64,000 nt of DNA from an uncultured Parabacteroides sp. GTDB lineage: Bacteria > Bacteroidota > Bacteroidia > Bacteroidales > Tannerellaceae. The stretch is from NCBI RefSeq assembly GCF_902493135.1, contig NZ_CABUOD010000015.1:1-64000 (forward strand), read 5' to 3'. Below the pieces are notes generated by a model. It did not search any database and was not told the DNA's origin. It saw nothing but the letters and a program-made list of their open reading frames with translations. Position 1 is the first letter of the stretch, and each line of letters begins with the position of its first letter. A program made the position numbers and the translations under genes. This document shows positions 1-8,991 of the stretch, piece by piece.

Positions 1-21
1 CGTGAAATCCGTGCCTAAATT
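1..21. repeat. Partial copy of dispersed 'AATCCGTGCC' palindromic repeat
   Basis: The first 21 bases are identical to the last 21 bases of the window (63980-64000). They match one arm of the nested palindrome seen near 58.85 kb and 63.94 kb. Only the right-hand end of the repeat is inside the window. It lies downstream of the calcium ATPase gene, a position typical of these elements in the window (3' flanks). Confidence 0.7.
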
Positions 22-68
22 ATGTCTATTGTAAGCAGGATTTTCTTTTGACACATTCTTCTTTTTAA

Positions 69-2750
69 TTATTTTCTCAATCTTCCGATCAGCCGTCCAA
101 CCTCTCCGATCCAGAGAACCAGTGAAGTCGAGCCGATAATGATTCCCCAGTCTTTCCAGGATAGCGGAACGACACTGAACATCTCGCCGCCGAACGTGAC
201 GATCAGGTATTGCCCGACGATGATAAGCAAGGCCACCATCAGGAAACTCTTGCTCTCTTTGAGGTTGGCGAATGCCGAACGTCCTTCCATGAACGCTTTT
301 GCGTTGAACATGTTCCAGAACTGGAGCATCACGAAGAAACTGAAGAACCAGGACAGGTCGTGCGGCGTCAGTCCGTCCTGTGCATGGAAGTGGAGCAGCA
401 ATCCCATCAAGACGATTACGAATGCAAGGCCGACACCGAAAATGTTGTAAGCCATCGGGCGGGTAATGATGAAGTCGCCGTCCTTGCCGCTCCGGCGCGG
501 TTTGTCTTCCATCACCCGTTCGTTAGGCGGCAACGAAGCCAGCGCCCCGGCGGCAAATGTATCCATGATCAGGTTGACCCAAAGCATCTGGGTGATCGTG
601 AGCGGAGATTCCGTTCCCAAGAGGGAACCTAACAACACGATCAGGCAGGCCGCCACATTGATCGTCAACTGGAACAACAGGAATTTCTGAATGTTCCGGT
701 ACAGGGAACGTCCCCACATCACCGCACGGGTAATGCTGCTGAACGAGTTGTCTATGATCGTGATGTCGCTTGCCTCTTTCGCCACGGAGGTCCCGTCTCC
801 CATGGACAGGCCGACTTGTGCTGCTTTCAGGGCCGGGGCGTCGTTGGTCCCGTCGCCGGTTACGGCAACTACGGCTCCTTTTTGTTGCAACAATTGTACC
901 AGGCGTTGTTTGTCGGTTGGGCGGGCGCGGCACATGATCTTCAGGTCGAGCACGCGGTCCAGCGCTTCTTCGTCGGTCAAGGCTTCGAAGCCCGGTCCGG
1001 TGATGATGTTGCGTTCGGTGTCTCCAGTCTTCCAGGTTCCGATCTGCCGTCCGATCTCTTTGGCCGTGCCCGGAGTGTCGCCGGTCACGATCTTGATGTC
1101 GATACCGGCATCAAGGCAACTTTGAACGGCTGCCGGAACATCGGCACGCACAGGGTCGGAGATGGCGACGATACCTAAATAGGTAAGGTCCGTATTGTGC
1201 AATCGTCCGTTCACAAAGAACGCGGCCTCCTGTCCGTCTTCCAATATCTGATAGGCGAATCCCAACGTACGCATAGCCTGGTTCTGATAGTCCAGCAATT
1301 GTTTTTCGATGCCGGCTTTGCACTCCTCTACCGGTTTATAAGTCCCGTCGATTGCCACCCGGCTGCAGTTGGCCAGTACGATTTCCGGAGCGCCTTTGAC
1401 ATACAGCACGCGTTTTCCCAGCAGGGACGACTGTACGACCGTCGCCATATATTTCCGTTCGGTGGAGAAAGTCAGCTGGTCCAGGATCCGGTCGTTTTCC
1501 CGTATTTCCAGATAATTCTGGTGTTGGCCGTTCAGCCATAGCAGCAAGGCGGCTTCCGTCGGGTTTCCCAATGTTTTGATCTTTTCCTCGGAGAAATCGA
1601 GGTAGGCGGTCGAATTGACCGATATTCCTTCTTTTATCAGGTCGCTTAGTTCGTCGTCCCCTAATTTCTGGTCTTTCAGGTTGTAAAAGTTCGTCTGGTA
1701 CACCTGCATCTGGTTCTGTGTAAGCGTTCCGGTCTTGTCGGTACAGATAACGGTGGTTGCCCCCATCGTTTCGCAGGCGTGCATTTTACGGACCAGATTG
1801 TTTGTTTTCAGCATACGGTTCATGCTGAGTGCAAGGCTGAGGGTCACGCTCATCGGCAAGCCTTCCGGTACGGATACGACGATCAGCGTGACGGCTACCA
1901 TAAAGATATTCAGGATGTGGGAGATCAGGTCCATGATCGGCATCCCGGATGAGGACAGCAGGACTTTTGTCAGCAGTGCGATGAAAGTGATGGCGGCAAT
2001 CGCATAGCCGGCTTTACTGATCACTTTTGCCAGTCCTGCCAGCTGCATCTGCAACGGCGTGTCGATGTTGTTTTCTATCTGCGAGCCTTCATACACCTTT
2101 CCGTATCCGGTTTCATCGCCGACTTTTTCCACAGCCATTACGCCATGTCCGTCAACAACAGTCGTTCCGCGCATGACGACATTGGACGGGTAGGTCGCTT
2201 CTTCATCGAAATCCGCCTCATTTGTCGTCTTGCTGATGATCGGTTCGCCGGTCAGTGTCGATTCGTTGATCTGTAGGGAGATCGCTTCCAGCAAATGTCC
2301 GTCGGCCGGGACTTCTTCTCCCGTTTCCAGTACGACAATATCGCCGACAACCACCTCTTTTCGCGGAACCTGGCAGATATTCCCTTCGCGGATCACCTTC
2401 ACGAAAATATCATCATTGACCGTATTCAGAACATCGAAGGCACGGTTTGCCTTGACCTCGAAGAAGAAGCCGACACACGATGCCAGCATGATTGCGAAGA
2501 ATATGCCGATCGGTTCGAGGAAGGCGGTGAAGCCTTTGCCCTCCGGTCCCCAACAATGTACGCCGGCGATAATCATGGATAAGAACCATGCTACCAATAG
2601 GATCTTGATAATCGGATCGTTGAATTTTTCAAGAAATTGGCTCCATAGAGAAGCTTTCTCCGGAGGTGTGAGGATGTTTTCGCCGTGAAGGCGCCTGCTT
2701 TCTTCTACTTCTTGTTTGGTTAATCCTTGATACTGATGTTTTTTCTCCAT
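69..2750 (-). CDS. Calcium-translocating P-type ATPase, PMCA type
   Basis: 893-residue cation pump of the inner membrane that uses ATP to export Ca2+ through a phospho-aspartate intermediate. Visible marks are the actuator motif TGEP at residues 167-170, the membrane-helix motif PEGLP at 295-299, the phosphorylation motif DKTGT at 338-342 and the hinge motif TGDGTNDAPAL further on. Two hydrophobic segments lie before the actuator domain, two before the phosphorylation domain and a bundle at the C terminus, the usual layout. Length is normal for the family. The ATG at 2748-2750 is preceded by a TAACTTTG promoter element about 40 bp upstream. It stands alone, divergent from the DUF4251 gene. 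Ca2+ specificity rests on family similarity, and another divalent cation is possible. Confidence 0.93.
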   Translation of the reverse strand: MEKKHQYQGLTKQEVEESRRLHGENILTPPEKASLWSQFLEKFNDPIIKILLVAWFLSMIIAGVHCWGPEGKGFTAFLEPIGIFFAIMLASCVGFFFEVKANRAFDVLNTVNDDIFVKVIREGNICQVPRKEVVVGDIVVLETGEEVPADGHLLEAISLQINESTLTGEPIISKTTNEADFDEEATYPSNVVMRGTTVVDGHGVMAVEKVGDETGYGKVYEGSQIENNIDTPLQMQLAGLAKVISKAGYAIAAITFIALLTKVLLSSSGMPIMDLISHILNIFMVAVTLIVVSVPEGLPMSVTLSLALSMNRMLKTNNLVRKMHACETMGATTVICTDKTGTLTQNQMQVYQTNFYNLKDQKLGDDELSDLIKEGISVNSTAYLDFSEEKIKTLGNPTEAALLLWLNGQHQNYLEIRENDRILDQLTFSTERKYMATVVQSSLLGKRVLYVKGAPEIVLANCSRVAIDGTYKPVEECKAGIEKQLLDYQNQAMRTLGFAYQILEDGQEAAFFVNGRLHNTDLTYLGIVAISDPVRADVPAAVQSCLDAGIDIKIVTGDTPGTAKEIGRQIGTWKTGDTERNIITGPGFEALTDEEALDRVLDLKIMCRARPTDKQRLVQLLQQKGAVVAVTGDGTNDAPALKAAQVGLSMGDGTSVAKEASDITIIDNSFSSITRAVMWGRSLYRNIQKFLLFQLTINVAACLIVLLGSLLGTESPLTITQMLWVNLIMDTFAAGALASLPPNERVMEDKPRRSGKDGDFIITRPMAYNIFGVGLAFVIVLMGLLLHFHAQDGLTPHDLSWFFSFFVMLQFWNMFNAKAFMEGRSAFANLKESKSFLMVALLIIVGQYLIVTFGGEMFSVVPLSWKDWGIIIGSTSLVLWIGEVGRLIGRLRK

Positions 2751-2792
2751 AAATTATTAATCTGTTTCAGAAAATTGAAGGAGCAAATTACG

Positions 2793-2800
2793 CAAAGTTA
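2793..2800 (-). promoter_or_regulatory. Putative -7 element (TAACTTTG) for the calcium ATPase gene
   Basis: Reading the minus strand, TAACTTTG matches the Bacteroides -7 consensus TAnnTTTG about 40 bp upstream of the ATPase start codon. A good -33 TTTG at the usual 19-21 nt spacing is not evident, so only half of the promoter is supported. Confidence 0.4.
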
Positions 2801-2889
2801 TAGGACATATACAAATACAAGGTGTTAATGTTTGAAATAAGAAGGGAGGTCCTGTGCCCGGAACCGTGTTACGAATAATTCGTTTGCTT

Positions 2890-3011
2890 TTCTCACGATT
2901 TTTTCAGACGGTGAGAAAAGATTCTCATGCTGGTGAGAAAAGATTCTCACCAATGTGAGAAATAATTCTCATGCTGTTGGGAAAGGTTTCTCATGCGGAT
3001 GAGAATCAGCA
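2890..3011. repeat. Tandem array of 22-bp dyad repeats (TGAGAA-N4-TTCTCA-N6)
   Basis: Units begin with TGAGAA (or TGGGAA) at 2912, 2934, 2956, 2978 and 3000, exactly 22 bp apart. The matching TTCTCA half follows 10 bp later at 2922, 2944, 2966 and 2988. Each unit is a 6-bp dyad around a variable 4-nt centre, with a variable 6-nt linker. A degenerate half unit precedes the array. It occupies the gap between the divergent calcium ATPase and DUF4251 genes, which is otherwise AT-rich and without an ORF. The same family recurs at 52859-52990. Function unknown: helically phased protein-binding sites or a string of small RNA hairpins are both possible. Confidence 0.9.
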
Positions 3012-3135
3012 TCGCCTGAATCGTTTTATTCTTTTCCTTTTTAATGTATTTTAATATCATTGGAATAAACCTTTTGAGGCATTGGACTGTCTTATATATA
3101 CAAGGCAAATAATAGTGTTTGGTTATTTAAGGCTT

Positions 3136-3633
3136 ATGAAGAATGTTAGGTTATTATTTTTGATAGGGATTGTCCTTATGATCGGAGGACAATCCCTTTA
3201 TTCTCAAAACAAGAAGGAAAGAAAAGAACAAAAAGCGAAAGACATAAAAGAAATGATAGAAGGCGGCCGGTTTACGATAGATGTGGACCGGGCGTTGCCA
3301 ATGGGAGGACGCACGGTTCATCTGACGACTCCTTATTCTCTTGAGATGCGCGGTGACTCGGCGATTTCTTATCTGCCTTATTTCGGCAGGGCATATTCTT
3401 TGCCGTACGGTGGTGGCGACGGGATGCGTTTTGAAGAATCAATTACCGATTATCAATCCACCTTCGATAAGAAGGGGACCGCTCGAATTAAGTTCGTAGC
3501 CCGTACCAAGGAAGATACTTTCCGCTTCGATGTGCAAGTATTTTCAAATGGTTCCGCGATCATAAGCGTAACGCCGGCCAACAGGCTGAATATCACATAC
3601 CAGGGAGAACTGGCTCCGAAGAAGGAGGATTGA
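3136..3633 (+). CDS. DUF4251 family exported protein
   Basis: 165-residue protein with an N-terminal signal peptide (MKNVRLLFLIGIVLMIGG, then a QSLYSQ cleavage region), so it is probably periplasmic or surface-bound. The body, with the stretch from GGRFTIDVDRALP to the NITYQGEL end, matches the Bacteroidetes DUF4251 family of unknown function. The start at 3136 is preferred to an in-frame codon at 3082 because it places the signal peptide at the N terminus. The last 41 bp overlap the 3' end of the convergent radical SAM gene. Upstream lies the 22-bp dyad array. No role can be assigned from the sequence. Confidence 0.85.
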   Translation: MKNVRLLFLIGIVLMIGGQSLYSQNKKERKEQKAKDIKEMIEGGRFTIDVDRALPMGGRTVHLTTPYSLEMRGDSAISYLPYFGRAYSLPYGGGDGMRFEESITDYQSTFDKKGTARIKFVARTKEDTFRFDVQVFSNGSAIISVTPANRLNITYQGELAPKKED

Positions 3634-4549
3634 GCAGACGTCCTTGCCGCGCATTTCGTTCTGAAATACGTTTATTTACCTTGGCTGTAAATTCAAAATT
3701 CTTAAGTCCCCAATCGGGTGCAATCAGCAGCTCTTTGGGGGATTGCGATACGAACCTCTCTACGGCAATAGAGGGGTTCAATCGTTCTATGAAGTCTATG
3801 ACCAACTCGATGTATTCATCGGCGGTATAGAGGTGGAACCGTTCGGGATGTTCCGCCTGTTCTCGGGCCATGCGCGTACCTCGGATCAGTTGCAACTGGT
3901 GGAGCTTCAGTGTCGTGAGCGGAAGTGTGGACAGGATGTCGGCATGGTGCAAAATCTCTTCCCGGCTTTCTCCCGGAAGGCCTAAGATCAAGTGGGCTCC
4001 CGTATGGATGTTCCGGGCCGCCGTGCGACGGATGGCCTCTTCCGATTCGGCGTGTGTATGTCCCCGGTTGATACGGTTTAAGGTGCGGTCCAGCGTGCTC
4101 TCCAGGCCGTATTCGATCATCACGAACTTCTTTCGGGATAAAGCGGAGAAATAGTCCAGCAATTCTTCCGGCATGCAATCCGGTCGTGTACCGACGATCA
4201 GTCCGACGACATCCGGACAAGCGAGCGCTTCCTCATATTTTGCGATCAACGAGTTGAGTTCGTCATACGTGTTTGTATAGGCTTGGAAATAGGCCAGATA
4301 TTTCATCTCCGGATATTTGCGGGAGAAAAAGCGGACGCCCTCTTCCAATTGTTCCGTTACGCTTTTATCGGTATGGCAGTATTGCGGACTGAACGTCTGG
4401 TTGTTGCAGTAGGTACAACCGCCGAAACCTTTCGTCCCGTCGCGGTTCGGGCAGGTGAAGCCGGCATTGATCGAAATCTTTTGCACTTTATAGGGGAAAA
4501 CTTCCCGCAGGAAATCTCCGAAATCACGATATGGTTTACTGTTTTCCAT
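3593..4549 (-). CDS. Radical SAM protein, TIGR01212/YhcC family
   Basis: 318 residues. The iron-sulfur cysteines are C33, C45 and C48 in CPNRDGTKGFGGCTYC, characteristic of the TIGR01212 (YhcC-like) radical SAM group, which has an Elp3-like core. The middle holds the radical SAM barrel (for example GLIVGTRPDCMPEELLDYF and GAHLILGLPGESREE) and the C terminus a short extension ending near residue 300. The substrate of this family is not firmly known. The gene is monocistronic and convergent with the DUF4251 gene, overlapping it by 41 bp. The start ATG at 4547-4549 begins a conserved MENSKPYRDFGDFL. Confidence 0.88.
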   Translation of the reverse strand: MENSKPYRDFGDFLREVFPYKVQKISINAGFTCPNRDGTKGFGGCTYCNNQTFSPQYCHTDKSVTEQLEEGVRFFSRKYPEMKYLAYFQAYTNTYDELNSLIAKYEEALACPDVVGLIVGTRPDCMPEELLDYFSALSRKKFVMIEYGLESTLDRTLNRINRGHTHAESEEAIRRTAARNIHTGAHLILGLPGESREEILHHADILSTLPLTTLKLHQLQLIRGTRMAREQAEHPERFHLYTADEYIELVIDFIERLNPSIAVERFVSQSPKELLIAPDWGLKNFEFTAKVNKRISERNARQGRLLNPPSSEPVLPGM

Positions 4550-4689
4550 GCAGGCAAAGGTAATTTATAATGGTTAAAGGGCAAGGTCCGGTGGTTAATA
4601 ATTTGATAAAATGATATCCGGAAGCCTTTGTTCTACACAAATATCCTTTAATCATTGAAGATTTACTGTCAAATACGACAAGAATGTAG

Positions 4690-4697
4690 TAACTTTG
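4690..4697 (+). promoter_or_regulatory. Putative -7 promoter element (TAACTTTG) for the dipeptidyl peptidase-lipA operon
   Basis: TAACTTTG matches the Bacteroides -7 consensus TAnnTTTG 45 bp upstream of the peptidase start. A matching TTTG -33 box at ideal spacing is not present, so the call rests on the -7 hexamer and position. Confidence 0.4.
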
Positions 4698-4741
4698 CAA
4701 TCCGTTCTAACTGAAATATAAAGATAAAAATAGAATCATAC

Positions 4742-6916
4742 ATGAAACGATTAGGGTTTGGCGTTTTACTTTCGTTCCTGCTGGTTGGGAGCCTGGCAGC
4801 CCGGAATGGGAGCAAACGTGTCGATTTAAAAGAAATTACAGACGGCCAGTTCCGCCAAGTGACAAATATAGGGGAAATGCGTTCTATGCCTGACGGCGAG
4901 CACTATACGGCGATGAACGATGCCCGCAACATGATTGTGAAATATTCCTATCGCACCGGAAATCCGGTCGATACTCTATTCAATACAGGGAAAGCGCGTG
5001 AATGTACGTTTGACAAGTTCGACGGATATACGATCAGCAGCACCGGACACCATATTCTCGTATGGCGCGATACGGAACCGATCTATCGCCGTTCGTTCAA
5101 GGCGAATGTGTACGACTACGATGTGCGCCGTAATTATGTGAAACCGATTTCCGATTCGAAAAGCAAGCAGATGATTCCGACATTCTCGCCGGACGGGAGG
5201 ATGGTCGCCTATGTGAGCGACAATAATATATGGATTCGTAAATTCGATTACGATACGGAAGTCCAGGTGACGAAAGACGGAGAGATGAACAAAATCCTGA
5301 ACGGCATTACCGATTGGGTCTATGAAGAAGAGTTTGCCGTAACGAACCTGATGGCCTGGTCGCCGAACAGCGAACAGCTGGCTTTTGTGCGTTTCGACGA
5401 ATCGGAAGTCCCCGAATATTCGATGCAGATGTTCGGAGAGGGGTTATATCCCGGCTATTATAACTATAAATATCCGAAGGCCGGCGAGAAGAATTCGAAA
5501 GTGACGTTGCACTCTTATGACGTGGCGACGAAAGATACGAAGGAGTTGAAAGTTCCGGTCGAAGCAGACAGCTATATCCCACGGATCGTTTTTACGAATA
5601 ATGACGATCAGTTGGCTGTGATGACCTTGAACCGTCATCAGAATGTCTTCAACATGTACTATGCGAATCCGAAAAGCGGCGTTTTCCGCCTGATCCTGCG
5701 TGATGAAAATAAGGCCTATGTCGATTCGGAGTGGTTGAACTCCATCCATTTTTATGCGAACAGCTTCTCTTATGTAAACGAACAGGATGGCTATGCGCAT
5801 GTTTATCTGTATTCTCCTACGGGTGTGATGCAGCGCCAGGTGACGAAAGGCAATTGGGACGTGACTGCGTTCCTGGGCTATGATGAAGCGGCAAAGACGG
5901 TTTACTATGAATCGGCCGAAGAAAGTCCGATCCGGCGTGCTATATATAAAATCGATGCGAAAGGAGTAAAGACGAAACTTTCGACACAGGAAGGAACGAA
6001 TAATGCAACATTCAGTGATAACTTCGCGTATTATGTAAACCATTATTCGAATGCGAACACGCCGGTCAAAATTACCGTAAACGAGACGAAGTCGAATAAG
6101 ATGCTGCGTGTCCTGCAGGACAATGCCCGTCTGGTCGATAAACTGGCAGGCTATTCCTACGCCAAGAAGGAGTTTATCAAAGTGCGTACAGCTTCCGATT
6201 ACGAATTGAATGCTTGGATCGTGAAACCGGCCGACTTCGACGAATCGAAGAAATATCCGATTCTGATGTTCCAGTACAGCGGCCCGAACTCCCAGCAGGT
6301 ATTGGATAAATATGGCTTTGACTGGGAACAATATCTGGCGGCTAACGGGATCATTACGGTCTGTGTGGACGGACGTGGTACAGGTGCCCGCGGAGAAGCC
6401 TTCCGTAAATGTACCTACCTGCGGATGGGTGAACTGGAATCCAGGGACCAGGTGGAGGCTGCGCAGGCTTTAGGCAAATTGCCGTTTGTCGACAAGAGCC
6501 GCATGGCTATCTGGGGATGGAGTTTCGGCGGCTACAATACGCTGATGTCCATGAGTGTCGGCAACGGGACTTTCAAAGCCGGTATCGCTGTGGCACCTCC
6601 TACCGATTGGAAATATTACGATTCGGTCTATACGGAACGTTTCATGCGTACGCCGAAAGAAAATTTTGAAGGCTATGCCGCTACTTCACCGATCCGTCTG
6701 GCGAAGGATTTGCAGGGAAAGCTGTTGCTGATCCACGGCACAGCCGACGATAATGTGCACTTCCAGCAGACGATGGATTATGCCGAAAGCTTGGTACAAG
6801 CCGGTAAACAGTTTGAAATGCAGGTGTACAAAGACCGTAACCATAGTATCTACGGTGGAAACACCCGCTATCACCTGTATACCAGAATGTCTAACTTTTT
6901 ATTTGATAATTTGTAA
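4742..6916 (+). CDS. Dipeptidyl peptidase IV-type S9B serine peptidase
   Basis: 724-residue exported prolyl dipeptidase that removes X-Pro dipeptides from peptide N termini in the periplasm. The N terminus is a signal peptide (MKRLGFGVLLSFLLVGSLAA). Residues about 40-480 form the beta-propeller, including the EEEFAVTNLMAW region that carries the Glu pair used to bind the substrate amino terminus. The alpha/beta-hydrolase domain follows. The catalytic triad can be placed at S594 (GWSFGG), D669 (HGTADDNVH) and H701 (RNHSIYGG), with the order and spacing of DPP IV. lipA begins 6 bp after its stop, so the two are probably co-transcribed. Bacteroidales use such enzymes for peptide scavenging. Confidence 0.95.
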   Translation: MKRLGFGVLLSFLLVGSLAARNGSKRVDLKEITDGQFRQVTNIGEMRSMPDGEHYTAMNDARNMIVKYSYRTGNPVDTLFNTGKARECTFDKFDGYTISSTGHHILVWRDTEPIYRRSFKANVYDYDVRRNYVKPISDSKSKQMIPTFSPDGRMVAYVSDNNIWIRKFDYDTEVQVTKDGEMNKILNGITDWVYEEEFAVTNLMAWSPNSEQLAFVRFDESEVPEYSMQMFGEGLYPGYYNYKYPKAGEKNSKVTLHSYDVATKDTKELKVPVEADSYIPRIVFTNNDDQLAVMTLNRHQNVFNMYYANPKSGVFRLILRDENKAYVDSEWLNSIHFYANSFSYVNEQDGYAHVYLYSPTGVMQRQVTKGNWDVTAFLGYDEAAKTVYYESAEESPIRRAIYKIDAKGVKTKLSTQEGTNNATFSDNFAYYVNHYSNANTPVKITVNETKSNKMLRVLQDNARLVDKLAGYSYAKKEFIKVRTASDYELNAWIVKPADFDESKKYPILMFQYSGPNSQQVLDKYGFDWEQYLAANGIITVCVDGRGTGARGEAFRKCTYLRMGELESRDQVEAAQALGKLPFVDKSRMAIWGWSFGGYNTLMSMSVGNGTFKAGIAVAPPTDWKYYDSVYTERFMRTPKENFEGYAATSPIRLAKDLQGKLLLIHGTADDNVHFQQTMDYAESLVQAGKQFEMQVYKDRNHSIYGGNTRYHLYTRMSNFLFDNL

Positions 6917-6922
6917 CTTATA

Positions 6923-7768
6923 ATGTCAGAACATTTGAGAAAGCCGGATTGGTTAAAGATCCGGCTGGGTGGGAACGAACAGTTCACACGAACAAAAAGT
7001 ATTGTCGAGTCCCACTGCCTGCATACGATCTGCACCAGCGGGAAATGTCCGAATATGGGAGAGTGCTGGAGCAGGGGGACGGCTACCTTTATGATTGCCG
7101 GAGATATCTGTACGCGTTCTTGCCGTTTCTGCAATACGTTGACCGGCAAGCCGCTCCCGCTGGACCCGAAGGAACCAGCGAATGTGGCGGAAAGCATCCG
7201 GTTGATGAATTTGAAACATGCGGTCATTACTTCTGTCGACCGGGATGATTTGCCTGATTTGGGTGCGCAGCATTGGGTCGATACGATCCGCACGATAAAA
7301 GCGGTCAATCCGGAGACGACGGTAGAGGTCTTGATCCCCGATTTTCAAGGACGGTTGGAACTGGTGGATAAAGTGGTGGCAGCCGCTCCCGAAATAATCT
7401 CCCATAATATGGAAACGGTTCGCCGTATCAGTCCCGAAGTGCGCAGTGCCGCGAAGTACGAGGTAAGCCTCTCCGTGCTTGCGCGCATAGCCGCACAAGG
7501 GGTTGTGGCCAAGACCGGTATAATGGTGGGCTTGGGTGAAACGGTCGGGGAAGTTTGCGAATTGATGGATGACGTGCGGGCCGCAGGCGTTTCCGTCCTG
7601 ACTATCGGACAATATTTGCAGCCAAGCCGGAAAAATATTCCGGTAAAAGAATACGTTACGCCTGAACAGTTCGAGTCTTATAAATCAATTGCTTTACAAA
7701 AAGGGTTCAAAAAGGTGGAGAGCGCTCCCTTGGTCCGTTCCTCTTATCACGCTGAAAAACACGTATGA
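6923..7768 (+). CDS. lipA: Lipoyl synthase
   Basis: 281-residue radical SAM enzyme that inserts two sulfur atoms into protein-bound octanoyl groups to make lipoate. Both clusters are visible: the auxiliary 4Fe-4S ligands C37, C42 and C48 (CTSGKCPNMGEC) and the radical SAM ligands C63, C67 and C70 (CTRSCRFC). Length and the start MSEHLRKPDWLKIRL are typical. It follows the dipeptidyl peptidase gene with a 6-bp gap, so expression is probably coupled, although there is no biochemical link. No lipB or lipoate ligase is nearby. Confidence 0.97.
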   Translation: MSEHLRKPDWLKIRLGGNEQFTRTKSIVESHCLHTICTSGKCPNMGECWSRGTATFMIAGDICTRSCRFCNTLTGKPLPLDPKEPANVAESIRLMNLKHAVITSVDRDDLPDLGAQHWVDTIRTIKAVNPETTVEVLIPDFQGRLELVDKVVAAAPEIISHNMETVRRISPEVRSAAKYEVSLSVLARIAAQGVVAKTGIMVGLGETVGEVCELMDDVRAAGVSVLTIGQYLQPSRKNIPVKEYVTPEQFESYKSIALQKGFKKVESAPLVRSSYHAEKHV

Positions 7769-7829
7769 AGGCAAGAACATTTCTCTGTTCAATTTGTTAT
7801 GTTATAAAGGGAAAAAAGGGGGAAAGGAT

Positions 7830-8951
7830 ATGAACAAAGTAAAGAGAGGCTTGGATAACCAGGCCATTGGCTTAGTGCCGTTGTTGCTGTTTATGTTTTT
7901 GGATAATTATTTTTCGTATTTGTTATCCTTCGTAATCGGCGTCACTTTTTGTTTCGTTTGTGTTTTTTTGTATCAGATACTGAGTAAGGACAAGGTCTAT
8001 CAATTTTTGTTATTACCGGCTGCAACAACATTGGTTCTTTATTCGATTTTTCTTTGCCTTCGGCTTGAGCCGGTGTTGTTTATTTATTCTCCGTTAATAA
8101 CAGAAGTTTTGCTGGTAGTGGTATTGGCGTTTTTGGGGTTTGCCAAACGAACAATATTGCGGCGAATCCGGATTTCTCAGCATCCGACTTACAAGCGGAC
8201 ACTGATGCGTACGACGTTGAATGAATTCTTTTTTGTTGCCCAGCTTATCCAGAATCTCTATACGTTGCACCTGTTTATCATTTTGGTGTATAGCATTCTG
8301 CCGGAAACAATGCAGAGCGTGCGTATGGAGCGTTTCTTATACAGGGAGCTTGGGATCGTTATCGGGGTATTCCTGATTCTGTACGAACAGATAAGGATCT
8401 CGATGATGCAAGGCAGCCTCCGAAAGGAAATGTGGTTGCCTGTATTGGATGACGGAGGGAAAGTGATCGGGTGCATAGCTCGTTCCGTAAGCCGTTCTTT
8501 ACCCAAGAAGTATTATCATCCGATCGTACGTGTGGCTGTTATTTACCAGGGAATGCTTTATCTGGTAAGCAGAGGTAAAAAATCTTTTGTATCTCCTGAT
8601 GCGATCGATTACCCGTTTTACAGTTATGTTTTGTTCCGCCATAGTATAGAAAGTACGGTACGTGAAACAATGGGTGATCTGGGGGAAAAAGAGGATGTGA
8701 CGCCCCGCTTCCTGATCCGTTACACATTTGAAAACGAAAAGGTGAAACATTTGGTGAACCTGTATGTGATGTGTGTGCGCTCGGAAGAAGTCATGAATCA
8801 GATCAAACAACCGAATGGAAAGCTCTGGACTTCCAAACAGATCGAAGAAAATCTGAATTCAGGCGTCTTTAGCGAGTACTTTGAACAGGAATTTGCTTAT
8901 TTGCAAAATACGGTCCTGCTGGCGGAAAATTTCTGCTGTAATGACTGCTGA
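7830..8951 (+). CDS. Membrane protein with degenerate Nudix-like C-terminal domain
   Basis: 373 residues from the ATG at 7830, which has a purine-rich stretch (GGGGGAAAGG) just upstream. An in-frame start at 7689 would overlap lipA and lacks support. The N-terminal 210 residues hold about six hydrophobic segments. The C-terminal half starts with WLPVLDDGGKVIGCIARS and continues through HPIVRVAVIYQGMLYLVSRG, the opening pattern of Nudix hydrolases (V-D-x-x-G-x-x-IG ... HP-x-V-x-V-x-V). The Nudix box survives only as VRETMGDLGE, lacking the full GX5EX7REUXEEXGU signature, so catalysis is doubtful. It may sense a nucleotide-like ligand. I recognise no named family. It follows lipA by 61 bp. Confidence 0.7.
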   Translation: MNKVKRGLDNQAIGLVPLLLFMFLDNYFSYLLSFVIGVTFCFVCVFLYQILSKDKVYQFLLLPAATTLVLYSIFLCLRLEPVLFIYSPLITEVLLVVVLAFLGFAKRTILRRIRISQHPTYKRTLMRTTLNEFFFVAQLIQNLYTLHLFIILVYSILPETMQSVRMERFLYRELGIVIGVFLILYEQIRISMMQGSLRKEMWLPVLDDGGKVIGCIARSVSRSLPKKYYHPIVRVAVIYQGMLYLVSRGKKSFVSPDAIDYPFYSYVLFRHSIESTVRETMGDLGEKEDVTPRFLIRYTFENEKVKHLVNLYVMCVRSEEVMNQIKQPNGKLWTSKQIEENLNSGVFSEYFEQEFAYLQNTVLLAENFCCNDC

Positions 8952-8991
8952 GAATCGGTAAGGGTGCAAACGTGTGCGCTCTTACCGATTC
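8952..8991. terminator. Hairpin between convergent genes
   Basis: The 17-nt arm at 8952-8968 (GAATCGGTAAGGGTGCA) pairs with 8975-8991 (TGCGCTCTTACCGATTC), with only G-U wobbles. It directly follows the stop of the Nudix-like gene and includes the stop of the convergent phosphoesterase gene. There is no long U-tract, but the position suits bidirectional termination. Confidence 0.65.

Noticed and set aside
2890..3011. CRISPR-like array
   Set aside because: Period is only 22 bp with 6-nt linkers, the constant parts are the dyad halves, and no cas genes are in the window. It is a dyad array, not repeats with spacers.
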